The notes: generated by a model from the sequence alone, not told the origin. Shown: positions 7,384 through 15,594, numbered from the stretch's first letter. The stretch: 17,644 nt of DNA from Rikenellaceae bacterium (GCA_020859875.1 JAJBVJ010000229.1:1-17644), one strand, 5' to 3'. Program-made: numbers and translations.

Positions 7384-7630
7384 GGCCTGCGCAATTGAAA
7401 AGGGGCGCAGCCACAACACCCGTACTGCAGGCCTTCGACCGCCTTTGGAATGGTATGTTGCGCTACGCCCCCGAGCCGGTTCCGGCCTTGCGGTCGGAAC
7501 ATGCCCGTGGGTTTCAACAACTATTACACCATTCCTAAACCTACCTCTCGGTAGTTCGAAGTTTGCAGTACGGCATAAAGGTCGTTTACCCTTTATTTTA
7601 TTTTGCCCGCGTTCAGAGCGAGTTTAAATG
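7384..7630 (-). ncRNA. Structured RNA candidate, 6S-like rod (ends uncertain; core 7420-7573)
   Basis: Nearly all of this gap folds into one long, interrupted rod. CCGTACTGCA (7420-7429) pairs perfectly with 7564-7573, CTTCGA (7433-7438) with 7556-7561, TTT plus GGAATGGT (7444-7454) with 7528-7539 (one bulge), and a terminal 9-bp helix 7479-7487/7492-7500 closes it. A side hairpin 7541-7545/7550-7554 and, near the 3' end, a stem 7387-7392/7405-7410 complete the fold. Read on the minus strand, the terminal loop is GCAA and the side loop GAGA, both GNRA tetraloops; on the plus strand neither is. That fixes the likely strand, and a perfect -7 element (7644-7637) points the same way. A rod with a large internal loop is the architecture of 6S RNA, which titrates RNA polymerase, but I cannot prove that identity. 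Open frames on both strands here have no recognisable protein features. Confidence 0.55.
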
Positions 7631-7636
7631 CTTCCA

Positions 7637-7644
7637 CAAAGATA
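7637..7644 (-). promoter_or_regulatory. -7 promoter element for the structured RNA
   Basis: TATCTTTG read on the minus strand matches TAnnTTTG exactly. No clear -33 element lies 19-21 bases upstream. Transcription would start near 7631, about 57 bases before the outermost 10-bp helix, so the RNA either has a 5' extension or is processed. Confidence 0.45.
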
Positions 7645-7741
7645 ACATTGTTTTCTCATTTAGATTGTCTATAGCCATGCTCGGTATTACGAGTACGAAT
7701 ATGTAGCTTTTTAATTATTTCGTGATGTCATTCTAAGCTCA

Positions 7742-7978
7742 ATGAAGACAGAAATAGACATCCGTATCATCGAGAATATAAAGGTTCTCCGAAAAAAAAG
7801 AGACATCTCGCAGAGAACCTTAGCCGAAATGATCGGTGTCTCATACGGTTATATCGGAGATATCGAAAGACCAAATTCTCCCTGCAAATATTCGGCATGG
7901 CATAGATATCTGATTGCAAAGAATTTCGATTGTAGTTTATACGACATCTTCCCGGCGATCGATCCGTTGGAACCATAA
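7742..7978 (+). CDS. Small XRE-family helix-turn-helix regulator
   Basis: The 78-residue protein is essentially one Cro/CI-type DNA-binding domain. IIENIKVLRKKRDISQRTLA (9-28) is helix 1-2, and EMIGVSYGYIGDIERPNS (29-46) holds the recognition helix, followed by two more helices ending about 70. There is no effector or peptidase domain, and the target is unknown. It starts 63 bases before resB. A CTCG-GTATTA-CGAG inverted repeat at 7680-7693, upstream of its start, could be an operator. It could regulate the structured RNA that starts divergently, or itself, or be a stray mobile-element gene. Confidence 0.75.
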   Translation: MKTEIDIRIIENIKVLRKKRDISQRTLAEMIGVSYGYIGDIERPNSPCKYSAWHRYLIAKNFDCSLYDIFPAIDPLEP

Positions 7979-8029
7979 ACCCTCCTTTTTTCCGAACCTC
8001 CGCCGACAACCTCTCTTTATTTATTTACC

Positions 8030-8037
8030 TATATTTG
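8030..8037 (+). promoter_or_regulatory. resB: -7 promoter element directly before resB
   Basis: TATATTTG is a perfect -7 match lying 4 bases before the ATG at 8042, the same spacing as at the methyltransferase gene (2586-2593, ATG 2598). Transcripts from it would start at or next to the A of the ATG and so be leaderless. No good -33 element is seen. Confidence 0.45.
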
Positions 8038-8041
8038 CCCG

Positions 8042-9283
8042 ATGGGCAAATGTAAAAAGATATCCGCCGAAGGCAGGCCTTACGCCGGCAGTATAGCCGC
8101 CGTCGCCGCAACCGTTGCCGCCGGTCTGGTATTACAGCTGACCGTGGGCGGGATCGACTATACATGGCTGCGGTGGCCCGCGAATATATTTGCGGGGCTG
8201 GTTCTTGTGCTTCTTATTAGCACTTTGGCGATAAACCGTCACGGCCTGCTTTTCCGCTGGCTTTCGGGGCTGCCGCTGGCCGTAACCCTTATCGCAGCAA
8301 TAACTCTCCTGGGGATTATTATGGGCCTTACCCCCCAGGCAGATGCGGGCAACTTGCCGGAGGGGACAATGGCCCGGCTAGGGTTCACTTCAATGACTAC
8401 AAGCTGGCCCTTTGCGCTGCTGTACGCCTTTATACTTCTCAGTCTTGGCTGTGCCACCGCCCGCCGGATGATCCCGCCGGGAAAAGGAGACCTCGCTTTT
8501 TATCTCAACCACCTTGGATTATGGCTTCTGCTCTTTTCTGCCGGAATGGGAGCGGCGGACATCGAGCGTTATAAAATGCAGGTTCCGCTGGGAGAGACTC
8601 AGTGGAGGGTTCAAGACGCCGGACGGGTTACAGAACTTCCCGTTGCAATACATCTTAACGATTTCCAGATCGAGCAATATCCCTCAAAAGTGGCCGTTGC
8701 CCGACTTTCATCCGGTTCTTTCCTCCCCGAAGGCAAACCGGTCTACATCGAGGCCGATTCTCGTGCCGCCGCCCGGATTTTCCGATGGGAAATCGCCGTG
8801 GAAAAATATCTACATCACGCTGTTCCTGCCTGCGATACTCTATACATCGAGGCGGTAATGCCCGCCTCGTCCCCCGCTGCCTATGTCCGGGCGGTGGAAA
8901 CGAATACGGGAGAGGTAATATGCGGATGGATTTCTGCCGGCAACAGCGCTCAGCAAGGCCGGATTCTCGAACTCGATCCCGACCATGCACTGGTTATGAT
9001 GCCGCCGGAACCGAAGAAATACATCTCGGACATCGACGTTTCGACTCTGAACGGCCGAAAAGCACACGCACGGCTGGAGGTCAACAAACCGCTGCACATA
9101 GGCCATTGGACGATGTATCAATACGGTTACGATACCCGGGCGGGAAGGATGTCGGGCTATTCCGTGATCGAGCTGGTCTACGATCCCTGGATCGTTCCGG
9201 TCTATATCGGTATTCTGATGCTTGCCGCCGGCTCGGTGGGTCTGATCCTGTCGGGAGCCAAAGCTAAAAGAGATAGGAAATGA
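8042..9283 (+). CDS. resB: Cytochrome c biogenesis protein ResB (Ccs1)
   Basis: This is the membrane subunit of the System II haem export and cytochrome c synthetase complex. The 413-residue protein has about five transmembrane segments in the first half (about 16-37, 45-64, 76-95, 120-140, 153-172). A large periplasmic domain of about 210 residues follows, then a final membrane segment (about 386-405) and a basic cytoplasmic tail (KAKRDRK). The periplasmic domain closes with a block around HIGHWTMYQYGYD, seen in ResB-type proteins before the last helix. His in LNHLGLWL at the fifth membrane segment is a candidate haem ligand. It overlaps ccsA by 4 bases, which supports the assignment. In Bacteroidetes this pair often accompanies nrfHA nitrite reductase genes, but none is present here. 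Confidence 0.85.
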   Translation: MGKCKKISAEGRPYAGSIAAVAATVAAGLVLQLTVGGIDYTWLRWPANIFAGLVLVLLISTLAINRHGLLFRWLSGLPLAVTLIAAITLLGIIMGLTPQADAGNLPEGTMARLGFTSMTTSWPFALLYAFILLSLGCATARRMIPPGKGDLAFYLNHLGLWLLLFSAGMGAADIERYKMQVPLGETQWRVQDAGRVTELPVAIHLNDFQIEQYPSKVAVARLSSGSFLPEGKPVYIEADSRAAARIFRWEIAVEKYLHHAVPACDTLYIEAVMPASSPAAYVRAVETNTGEVICGWISAGNSAQQGRILELDPDHALVMMPPEPKKYISDIDVSTLNGRKAHARLEVNKPLHIGHWTMYQYGYDTRAGRMSGYSVIELVYDPWIVPVYIGILMLAAGSVGLILSGAKAKRDRK

Positions 9284-10059
9284 CCTGGGACAACTTTATA
9301 TGGTTCGCCGTTCCCTCGGCTGCTCTCTGGCTTACGGCCGGGTTACTCGCATACGACAAAAAGCGTCACCTGTCGGCCGACATTTCAGCCATTCTCGGCA
9401 TCTGTGTATTTGTAACATTTATAACAGGCTTCTGGATAAATCTCGGCAGGCCGCCGATGCGCACAATGGGAGAGACACGCCTGTGGTACTCCCTGTTCCT
9501 TGCCGCAGTGGGATACCTCACATACAGGCGGTGGAGGTACCCGTGGCTGTTGACATACAGCGCCGTTGTGGCGACGGTTTTTATTGTGGTCAACCTGTTG
9601 AAGCCTGAGATACACTCCAAAAACCTTATGCCCGCCCTGCAAAGTATCTGGTTCGTACCCCACGTTACGGTCTATATATTATCCTATGCCATGCTGGGTG
9701 CCGCCACCATTGCATCGGTGATACAGCTGCGCCATTTATCGAAAGAACGCCCCGATGAAAAAGTATATACTCTGGCGGATAATCTGGTTTACGCCGGGTT
9801 CGGATTTCTGATGCTCGGTATGCTGATGGGGGCTGTATGGGCCAAACAGGCCTGGGGACATTATTGGTCATGGGATCCGAAAGAGACCTGGGCATTGGTT
9901 ACCGCGGCGGCCTATCTGGTCTATATACATATGCGGCTTCGGAGGGCTTACCCTTCCGCCACCATGTGGGTTCTTCCCGTGGCATTCATCCTTCTGATGA
10001 TAACCTGGATAGGGGTGAATTATCTACCCGCGGCCCGGGCCAGCATCCATGTTTATTGA
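9280..10059 (+). CDS. ccsA: Cytochrome c biogenesis protein CcsA (CcmC/CcsB family)
   Basis: The 259-residue polytopic membrane protein has about eight hydrophobic segments. It carries the tryptophan-rich WWD haem-handling motif WGHYWSWDPKETWA (192-205). Candidate axial histidines lie at His128 (FVPHV) and His257 near the C-terminus (SIHVY), positions where CcsA-type proteins carry haem-ligating histidines. With ResB it exports haem and attaches it to CXXCH motifs of apocytochromes in the periplasm. The start codon lies in the ATGA overlap with resB, so the two are translationally coupled. It ends 49 bases before the terminator of the convergent glycan locus. Confidence 0.93.
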   Translation: MTWDNFIWFAVPSAALWLTAGLLAYDKKRHLSADISAILGICVFVTFITGFWINLGRPPMRTMGETRLWYSLFLAAVGYLTYRRWRYPWLLTYSAVVATVFIVVNLLKPEIHSKNLMPALQSIWFVPHVTVYILSYAMLGAATIASVIQLRHLSKERPDEKVYTLADNLVYAGFGFLMLGMLMGAVWAKQAWGHYWSWDPKETWALVTAAAYLVYIHMRLRRAYPSATMWVLPVAFILLMITWIGVNYLPAARASIHVY

Positions 10060-10107
10060 GAAATCGGCTTTATTTCCCCGAAGTAAAAGAGATGCAAGGT
10101 CCCGGGC

Positions 10108-10139
10108 AAAAAAAAGCACGGCAAATGCTTTTGCCGTGC
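10108..10139 (-). terminator. Rho-independent terminator of the glycan-utilisation operon
   Basis: On the minus strand, GCACGGCAAA (10139-10130) pairs perfectly with TTTGCCGTGC (10125-10116) around a 4-base loop, followed by eight T residues (10115-10108). It begins 21 bases after the GH20-like stop codon. The plus-strand side has no T tract, so ccsA transcripts are not obviously stopped here. Confidence 0.92.
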
Positions 10140-10160
10140 ATTCGATCTATCTGTCCGGAA

Positions 10161-12197
10161 CTATTCGATTATGATCTCGTCGGTAAACATCCATCCGCCG
10201 GCACCTTCCCATTCGGGGGCCCGGGCTGTGAAACGGACATACCTGGCCCGATCCCTGCCCTTCCATTGGAAGGTTTCGATGGCGAACATCTCCTCCTCGG
10301 GGGCATGTCCGTTCGGTATCTCCCCTACAAGGCGGAAATCCTCCCCGTCCCCCGAGACGGATATTTCAACCACCGAGGGGAGGGCGATCCTCGCTCCGCG
10401 GTGCCGGACAAAGTCTGCCGAAACCGAAGTTATTTCCGTCATATCACCCAGGTCGACCACCACGCATATGTCGTTATTGAAGAAGCCCTGCCAGCGGCCG
10501 TCGTCCAAAACCCATCCGCCGCGCCAGCCGTCGGCCAGAGTGCGGTCGCCTACACCGGGGTAAGTCCTGTTGAACGGGAATATATATTCGACCGGTTTCC
10601 CGGAACCTTTATGACCGACGGGCCGGGCGGCTTCCTCACGCCCCGTGACTTCGTCGGCCAAATCGAAATACCCGTACCCTTCGCTTTTCAGCATAGGGAG
10701 CAAGGCAGCCGCCCGTCTGCGAAAATCGGGGTAGGATTTCCGCTCGGGAACCGTCCATCCCAACTCGGCAACGGCGAAAAGGCGCGGATAGAGTTTCCGC
10801 TCGGCCGCCGGGCCCTCCCGGGTGTCGTACGTCCACAGGTTGCCCTGGAATCCCATAATGCGGGATGAATACTCCTCCCCGAGTGTCCGGAGCAGCGGCT
10901 CGAAATTATAGATCATCTCCAGCGGAAGGAAACCCATCGTAGAGGGAGCCTCTTCGGAAGGATCGGTCTGGTAAAAATCGAGAGAGGCGTACCTCAACGG
11001 CGAAACCACCACGTCGTAACCCATTTCGGCAACCGTTACCGCCTCGTCCGGATCGTGCCATGCCACCACGGCGGCATCGTCCGCAACCACTCCGCGCAGG
11101 CTCTCCTCCCACAGCATCGGCTTCACTCCACGCTCCCCGATAAACTCCTCGAGGTGAGGTATAAGCGGCCCGTGGCGGTTATCGGATATATTCCCGGTCT
11201 TACCCTTCTCTACCTTCGGCTGGCATTCCAGGCACGATATACTTTGGGGGTCGCTCGCCTTACCGTCGCCCAGATAAATATATTCGGACGGGAAAACCGC
11301 GATCAGCCCCTCGAGGATATTCTCCATGACGGCTGTCTCCCCCTCCCTGTTCCATACGTTCGAACGGCACTCCAATCCCTCGACAAGAGCGGCTATATTA
11401 CCGTGGGCGCACGGAAAATCGATCGCCGGTATAATTTCAACGAACCTCTCTCGGGCAAATTCTACAATCTCGGATATATCCTCCGCGGTATAATATCCGC
11501 CATAAGCCCCGGGGGTTCCCTCTTTACAGAATCCTCCTCCGTTTTCCTTCCATAACCCGTAGGATTCCACAGGTCTCCATGCCCCGTATTCTGTCAATTC
11601 CGGATATTCGGGGACTTCGAACCGCCAGCCCCCGTCGGATGCAAGGAATAGCACCAGCCTATTCATTTTTAGACGGGCCATCATATCGATCTGCTTCTTT
11701 AGAAAATCGACGCTGAGAAAATTGTGGGATACGTCCAGCAGCAGTGCTCTGTATTGCATCCGAGGGCGGTCTTCGATCACCGCGCAAGGGATCTTCCCCG
11801 CGAAGTTATCGTTCAGCTGGCGAAGGGACTGCAGGGCATAAAACAACCCGGGGACATCTCCGGCCGATATTTCCACCCCATCCGGCGCTATTTCGAGCCG
11901 GTAGGCTCCTGCGGCGAAGTTACCCGCCCGGTCGACGGACAAAACGACGGTTCCGTCACTTCCGTCCGCTCTTTCCCGCCACTGGCCGGGTAAACCCGCA
12001 TTTTGCAAAACGGCCGTTTCTTCCGGAGCCAGATGACATATTAGCACGGTCTTTCCCGTCAGATTGAAATACCCTTCCGTCCGCTCTATGGAAACGGGTT
12101 GTGGAATGATTCCGAAATGACCGGGCATCTCATCTCTGCACGACGACAGAGCCGGCAGCACCGCGCATAATACCCATAATTTAAGAAGACTCTTCAT
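10161..12197 (-). CDS. GH20-like lipoprotein lacking the catalytic Asp-Glu pair, with C-terminal discoidin-like domain
   Basis: The 678-residue protein has a lipoprotein signal (lipobox ALSSC, Cys20). A GH20b-type N-terminal domain spans about 28-140. A GH20-type barrel (about 148-500) shows LLLDVSHNFLSVDFLKKQID, EVPEYPELTEYGAWRPV and FQGNLWT, clear markers of beta-N-acetylhexosaminidases. A discoidin (F5/8 C, CBM32-like) domain covers about 535-678. The key residues are altered. The family's HxGGDE reads Y308-L-G-D-G312-K313, replacing the stabilising Asp and acid/base Glu. The DVSRHF arginine is His158. The HWHLTDDQGW stretch reads LFLASDGGW (183-191). PEIDxPGH reads PAIDFPCAH (257-265). 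It is therefore probably a glycan-binding protein or an enzyme with another chemistry. The frame is intact with no internal stops, so it is not simple decay. It is the last gene of the operon, after a hairpin. Confidence 0.85.
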   Translation of the reverse strand: MKSLLKLWVLCAVLPALSSCRDEMPGHFGIIPQPVSIERTEGYFNLTGKTVLICHLAPEETAVLQNAGLPGQWRERADGSDGTVVLSVDRAGNFAAGAYRLEIAPDGVEISAGDVPGLFYALQSLRQLNDNFAGKIPCAVIEDRPRMQYRALLLDVSHNFLSVDFLKKQIDMMARLKMNRLVLFLASDGGWRFEVPEYPELTEYGAWRPVESYGLWKENGGGFCKEGTPGAYGGYYTAEDISEIVEFARERFVEIIPAIDFPCAHGNIAALVEGLECRSNVWNREGETAVMENILEGLIAVFPSEYIYLGDGKASDPQSISCLECQPKVEKGKTGNISDNRHGPLIPHLEEFIGERGVKPMLWEESLRGVVADDAAVVAWHDPDEAVTVAEMGYDVVVSPLRYASLDFYQTDPSEEAPSTMGFLPLEMIYNFEPLLRTLGEEYSSRIMGFQGNLWTYDTREGPAAERKLYPRLFAVAELGWTVPERKSYPDFRRRAAALLPMLKSEGYGYFDLADEVTGREEAARPVGHKGSGKPVEYIFPFNRTYPGVGDRTLADGWRGGWVLDDGRWQGFFNNDICVVVDLGDMTEITSVSADFVRHRGARIALPSVVEISVSGDGEDFRLVGEIPNGHAPEEEMFAIETFQWKGRDRARYVRFTARAPEWEGAGGWMFTDEIIIE

Positions 12198-12214
12198 AAG
12201 CCTTTGTTTTGAAA

Positions 12215-12247
12215 GTGCCGGGGTTCGTGTATATTGAACCCCGGCAC
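12215..12247 (-). terminator. 12-bp perfect hairpin before the last PUL gene (attenuator or processing site)
   Basis: GTGCCGGGGTTC (12215-12226) and GAACCCCGGCAC (12236-12247) are exact complements around a 9-base loop, in the 78-base gap between the lipoprotein stop and the GH20-like start. On the minus strand only TTTC follows before an A-rich run, so termination would be partial. It may also stabilise the upstream mRNA 3' end. Confidence 0.6.
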
Positions 12248-12275
12248 AAGATATTAAATTTAGCCGACCCGCCGG

Positions 12276-13247
12276 TTAGATAGCATCGGTATGAAGCCGT
12301 CCGTTGCTCGAGAGACTTTCGTTATAGTATACTATCCAAATCTTACCACCCTCATTTTTAATCACCTTGGCCAGAACATTAATAGTATACGGCACCATGG
12401 CTCCGCCAAAACTGCTTAGGGCATAAGTTAGTTTGGCATCGTCTTTCCCGCCAACTTCCAGCCCTTCGGAAACGGGAAAACGCAATTCCAGGTAGTTCGA
12501 TAGCGCTCCTGTATTGATATTGTTAAAGTCGGAATGAAATACATATTCGCCGTTTTCGATCCTGTGGTCGTCGGTCTTGACGCTGCTGCTCGAGATAGAC
12601 ATACCTGTAAAGGTAAAGATCTCGTCGGTCGATGCCTTAAAATCCCCGAAGCGGTCTGTAACTTCCAGCTCCACCTCGGCGTAGAAGCCCAGGGCGTCCG
12701 TAACTCTAACCGTCAGATCGCCGCCTTCGTAAGGCACCAGTTCCACTTTGTTACCGTTGCGGACAATACCTATATCAGAATCCGTGGTCAGGGTGAAATC
12801 GGGCTTGCCGAACTCTATCCTGAAATCGGAGGACTTGACCCCGAAATTGAAGTAGCTGTCGTCGCTCGTAAGACCCGTAAACCGGTATTCGCTGAGTATC
12901 ACCTGACCGTAAACCATAACCTGGATATGGCCATGTACCCCTTCTTGATCGGTTATAACTATATCCGACGGCCCATAGTCCAAGGCTTGTATATATATAG
13001 TATTTCCATCAACAGAAGCATTTATAGACGGATTTTCAGGATAAACATCGATACGGTATCCTCCGTTACCTGAAATAATATCCACGGTACTGTTTAAACC
13101 GGGTGAAGTAAACTCCACCATTTCGCTCTCGACAGTAAGATCGATTTTTGTAAATTCATCCACCGTATTATCGGAGCTGCAAGCCGTCAACCATACAAAA
13201 CAAATGGTGTAAAAAGCGGCCGACAATGCATATTTATTACTTTTCAT
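12276..13247 (-). CDS. Beta-rich surface lipoprotein of the PUL, possible glycan-binding protein
   Basis: I do not recognise the family. The 323-residue protein has a lipoprotein signal (hydrophobic 8-21, lipobox WLTAC, Cys23), followed by acidic and serine residues (CSSDNTVDEF) that can act as a surface-export signal in Bacteroides. The body is rich in beta-strand patterns and looks like two or three Ig-like modules (about 35-115, 120-200, 205-310), with no catalytic motif visible. It lies between the DUF1735/LamG lipoprotein (19 bases upstream) and the GH20-like gene, inside the PUL operon. That position and build suggest a surface glycan-binding protein. This is inference from context, not from homology. 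Confidence 0.6.
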   Translation of the reverse strand: MKSNKYALSAAFYTICFVWLTACSSDNTVDEFTKIDLTVESEMVEFTSPGLNSTVDIISGNGGYRIDVYPENPSINASVDGNTIYIQALDYGPSDIVITDQEGVHGHIQVMVYGQVILSEYRFTGLTSDDSYFNFGVKSSDFRIEFGKPDFTLTTDSDIGIVRNGNKVELVPYEGGDLTVRVTDALGFYAEVELEVTDRFGDFKASTDEIFTFTGMSISSSSVKTDDHRIENGEYVFHSDFNNINTGALSNYLELRFPVSEGLEVGGKDDAKLTYALSSFGGAMVPYTINVLAKVIKNEGGKIWIVYYNESLSSNGRLHTDAI

Positions 13248-13266
13248 AGCTGTAAATTTTGTGTGG

Positions 13267-14469
13267 TTAGTCCTCCGGACATCTTACAGTTTCATATGTT
13301 AAGGTGCCGATATACCTTCCCATTGTAAATCCATGACCCGTAGCATCGGCGAATGTGTTTCCTTCCTCATCGAAATACCAATAGGCGATTAGCCTGTCGC
13401 TTTCGGGGTTTACTGCACACATATTGTTTCGAATCTCAGCCTGTGTAAGGGCCTTTGCCCATACTCTGCCTTCACTTACCGCTCCATTCATATAACGCGA
13501 TTGCACCTGGTTACCGATCATATAATCGTAACCTGGAGCCAGTGAACCATATCTTTCGGTAAGATCTACAAGCATTTTATCTTCTTTCCTTATAACTTCC
13601 TGGATGGTCGATACCTCTCCGTTGATATAAATTCCCAGAACACCATTCCCATCGGCATCTCCTTCGTAGGTAACGGCTATGTGTTGCCAGGAATTCAAAG
13701 GAAACGGAATGCCGCTACTTATATTTCCCATACCTGCTCCTGTTGCCTCTAAGCGTCCTCCTGCACCGTCATAAGTAGAAAGTCTCACCGCAAGGTTTTC
13801 CTCCAATCCCATAATACCGTTAAAGCTGTCTGAAAGGTATCGATCAATTTTGCACCGGATCTCGAATGTAACTGCGCTAAGGCTGGTGAGATCGATTCCG
13901 TCCACCATAGTGTTTTCGGAGAATTTGGTAACGAGATACCCGCCTGATCCCAAATTTACTGCGGAGCGTACAATTATTTCATGTAAGGCAATATAGATTG
14001 TCCGTGAAGCCTCGATAACCGTCTCTCCTCCGCTAATCTCCTTTATTGTAACCGGCATCATGTAACTTTCGCCAATCTCAAAACCATCCTTGGAAAGAGC
14101 TTTGAACTGAATATTCTCTTGAGTAGAGAAGTTCCCCTTTTTGATCGTTACAACCGGGTGAGTAAGTACATATGCCTGCTCGGGTAATGGAAGATAATTA
14201 GTACCATATTTCTGATTATATCCCTCGACGAGCGAAGGAGCAGCTTCCAAATATATCTGAACGTCATTTTGTACCGGTTTGCTCGAAGCCACGGTAAGGT
14301 CAAGTACTTTCGGAAAATCATCGTCCAGATTAAGTGTATATGTAGGAGTTATACCAAGAGTACTCGATATATATATCCCGTCGTAATATTCGTAGCCGTC
14401 GTCGCAGGATGAGATTACCCCGGAAAAGGCGACCGAAAACAGTATACAAACAAATCTTATTGTTTTCAT
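13267..14469 (-). CDS. DUF1735 plus LamG-domain lipoprotein of the PUL
   Basis: I chose the ATG at 14469 (400 residues), which puts the lipobox cysteine at position 22 (VISSC), rather than the ATG at 14496, which would overlap the preceding gene and give an over-long signal. Residues about 35-165 form a DUF1735-type beta-sandwich (LDLTVASSKPVQNDVQIYLE, then VVTIKKGNFSTQENIQFKAL). Residues about 185-390 are a LamG/concanavalin-like domain, with WQHIAVTYEG, YINGE and the closing VWAKALTQAEI. Such proteins in Bacteroides N-glycan loci sit at the cell surface next to GH18 endoglycosidases and probably bind glycoprotein substrate. It follows the GH18 gene by 19 bases. Confidence 0.85.
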   Translation of the reverse strand: MKTIRFVCILFSVAFSGVISSCDDGYEYYDGIYISSTLGITPTYTLNLDDDFPKVLDLTVASSKPVQNDVQIYLEAAPSLVEGYNQKYGTNYLPLPEQAYVLTHPVVTIKKGNFSTQENIQFKALSKDGFEIGESYMMPVTIKEISGGETVIEASRTIYIALHEIIVRSAVNLGSGGYLVTKFSENTMVDGIDLTSLSAVTFEIRCKIDRYLSDSFNGIMGLEENLAVRLSTYDGAGGRLEATGAGMGNISSGIPFPLNSWQHIAVTYEGDADGNGVLGIYINGEVSTIQEVIRKEDKMLVDLTERYGSLAPGYDYMIGNQVQSRYMNGAVSEGRVWAKALTQAEIRNNMCAVNPESDRLIAYWYFDEEGNTFADATGHGFTMGRYIGTLTYETVRCPED

Positions 14470-14488
14470 TTTCTTGATCTTAATTAGG

Positions 14489-15568
14489 TTATTCATCGGT
14501 CGAATTGCCGCCTGCAGGATTCATAATTTGGATCATCTGATTTAGCCAATAGTATTCCCCATTGGAATGACCGTAATCCAATTCCATATGGTAGACACCC
14601 GCCCCTGCTTTTTTTAAATCCATGCCGTTATATTGCGGCTGCCACTTGGCATGCCCGAGACTCGATGGATTAGTGGTTTCATCGCGGTTAGTGAAGTTTT
14701 CACCACCCGAAGAGGAATACTTTTCAAAATCTTCCGTAACAATGAACTTGCGTGCCATATCGCGGTATATTTCCTCTTCGGTCATCGTACCGTCGATATC
14801 GACGATTCCTTTATAGAAATTCGCATAATTATTGAATCTTGTATCCAGTCTTCGATATGAATTCTCGTAATAAGCCTGGGATATAAAGTAATCGACATAA
14901 TGATAAAACTCCGGTAATATACCGTCGCCCGAGAGCCCGGAAGACCCATTGCCCCAAAAATAACCGTCGATACAAAATATTTTATCCGTCCCCGATTTCG
15001 GCCCCATATGTTTACCGACTTCTTCGATCATCCATGCGTTTATCTGGTGGGAATTATATACCTCATTATCCCAATCCATACCATCGTAGCCATAACTTAG
15101 TACCAGACGGCATAAAGAATCCGCGTACTTACGGGCTGCCGCTTCCTGTTTTACCACATCATTGTCATCCCAACCCCAAAACTCTTCGATCGTAGTGTCT
15201 TCTGGGGTTAAATGCTGTCCTACTGAAGGGGTAAACATACATACCAAAACTTTGGTGCCTTTAACTTCCTGGATGTATCTGAGATCTTCTTTTTGTCTCT
15301 CAGTAAGATTCATCCACGACCCCCAGTTACTGATCATATCCACACTGTCAGGAATTGTTTTCATCGAAGAGGCCATAGATGCACTTCCACCATTCCATCC
15401 TCCGAACCAACCGAAAAGTAATTCGTGATCCGTTTTCTTATATTCCCTGATAGATTCATCGTCAAATACCGGTGGTTCGGGTGTATAGCCGATATTCTCA
15501 ACATCGGTATTGCAGGCCAACATGCCGAACAATACTGCAAATACTATATATTTAAATCCTTTTTTCAT
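14489..15568 (-). CDS. GH18 lipoprotein, endo-beta-N-acetylglucosaminidase type
   Basis: The 359-residue protein has a lipoprotein signal (lipobox GMLAC, Cys19). A GH18 TIM barrel spans about 48-345. LLFGWFGGWNG (50-60) is strand 1, and VDMISNWGSW and TKVLVCMF are typical early strands. The catalytic DGxDxDxE motif is intact as DGMDWDNE (162-169) with Glu169 as acid. FISQAYY is the later strand with the substrate Tyr. The size, lipid anchor and position beside DUF1735 and SusCD genes match Bacteroides surface endo-beta-N-acetylglucosaminidases that cut between the two core GlcNAc residues of N-glycans. The glycan type cannot be read. It lies 26 bases after susD. Confidence 0.88.
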   Translation of the reverse strand: MKKGFKYIVFAVLFGMLACNTDVENIGYTPEPPVFDDESIREYKKTDHELLFGWFGGWNGGSASMASSMKTIPDSVDMISNWGSWMNLTERQKEDLRYIQEVKGTKVLVCMFTPSVGQHLTPEDTTIEEFWGWDDNDVVKQEAAARKYADSLCRLVLSYGYDGMDWDNEVYNSHQINAWMIEEVGKHMGPKSGTDKIFCIDGYFWGNGSSGLSGDGILPEFYHYVDYFISQAYYENSYRRLDTRFNNYANFYKGIVDIDGTMTEEEIYRDMARKFIVTEDFEKYSSSGGENFTNRDETTNPSSLGHAKWQPQYNGMDLKKAGAGVYHMELDYGHSNGEYYWLNQMIQIMNPAGGNSTDE

Positions 15569-15594
15569 GTTTCAAATCCTTTAAGGTTCAAGAA

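Noticed and set aside
7261..7466. Minus-strand frame ending in a Trp-Glu-Arg-rich tail just upstream of rluF
   Set aside because: It has no start codon in good context after the stop near 7464 and overlaps the RNA 3' part; I cannot support it as a gene.
7335..7627. Short plus-strand open frames of 60-67 codons between rluF and the XRE gene
   Set aside because: They coincide with the strongly base-paired RNA candidate, have no recognisable protein features, and are explained by stop-poor structured RNA.
9837..10868. 343-codon open frame on the plus strand
   Set aside because: It lies antisense to the GH20-like gene and over the end of ccsA, both of which have clear family motifs; it crosses the operon terminator and its translation is low-complexity Pro/Gly/Arg with no domain.
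12534..13073. 179-codon plus-strand frame, and the similar 205-codon frame at 15745-16362
   Set aside because: Both are antisense shadows of lipoprotein and SusD genes with well-formed signal peptides and family motifs.
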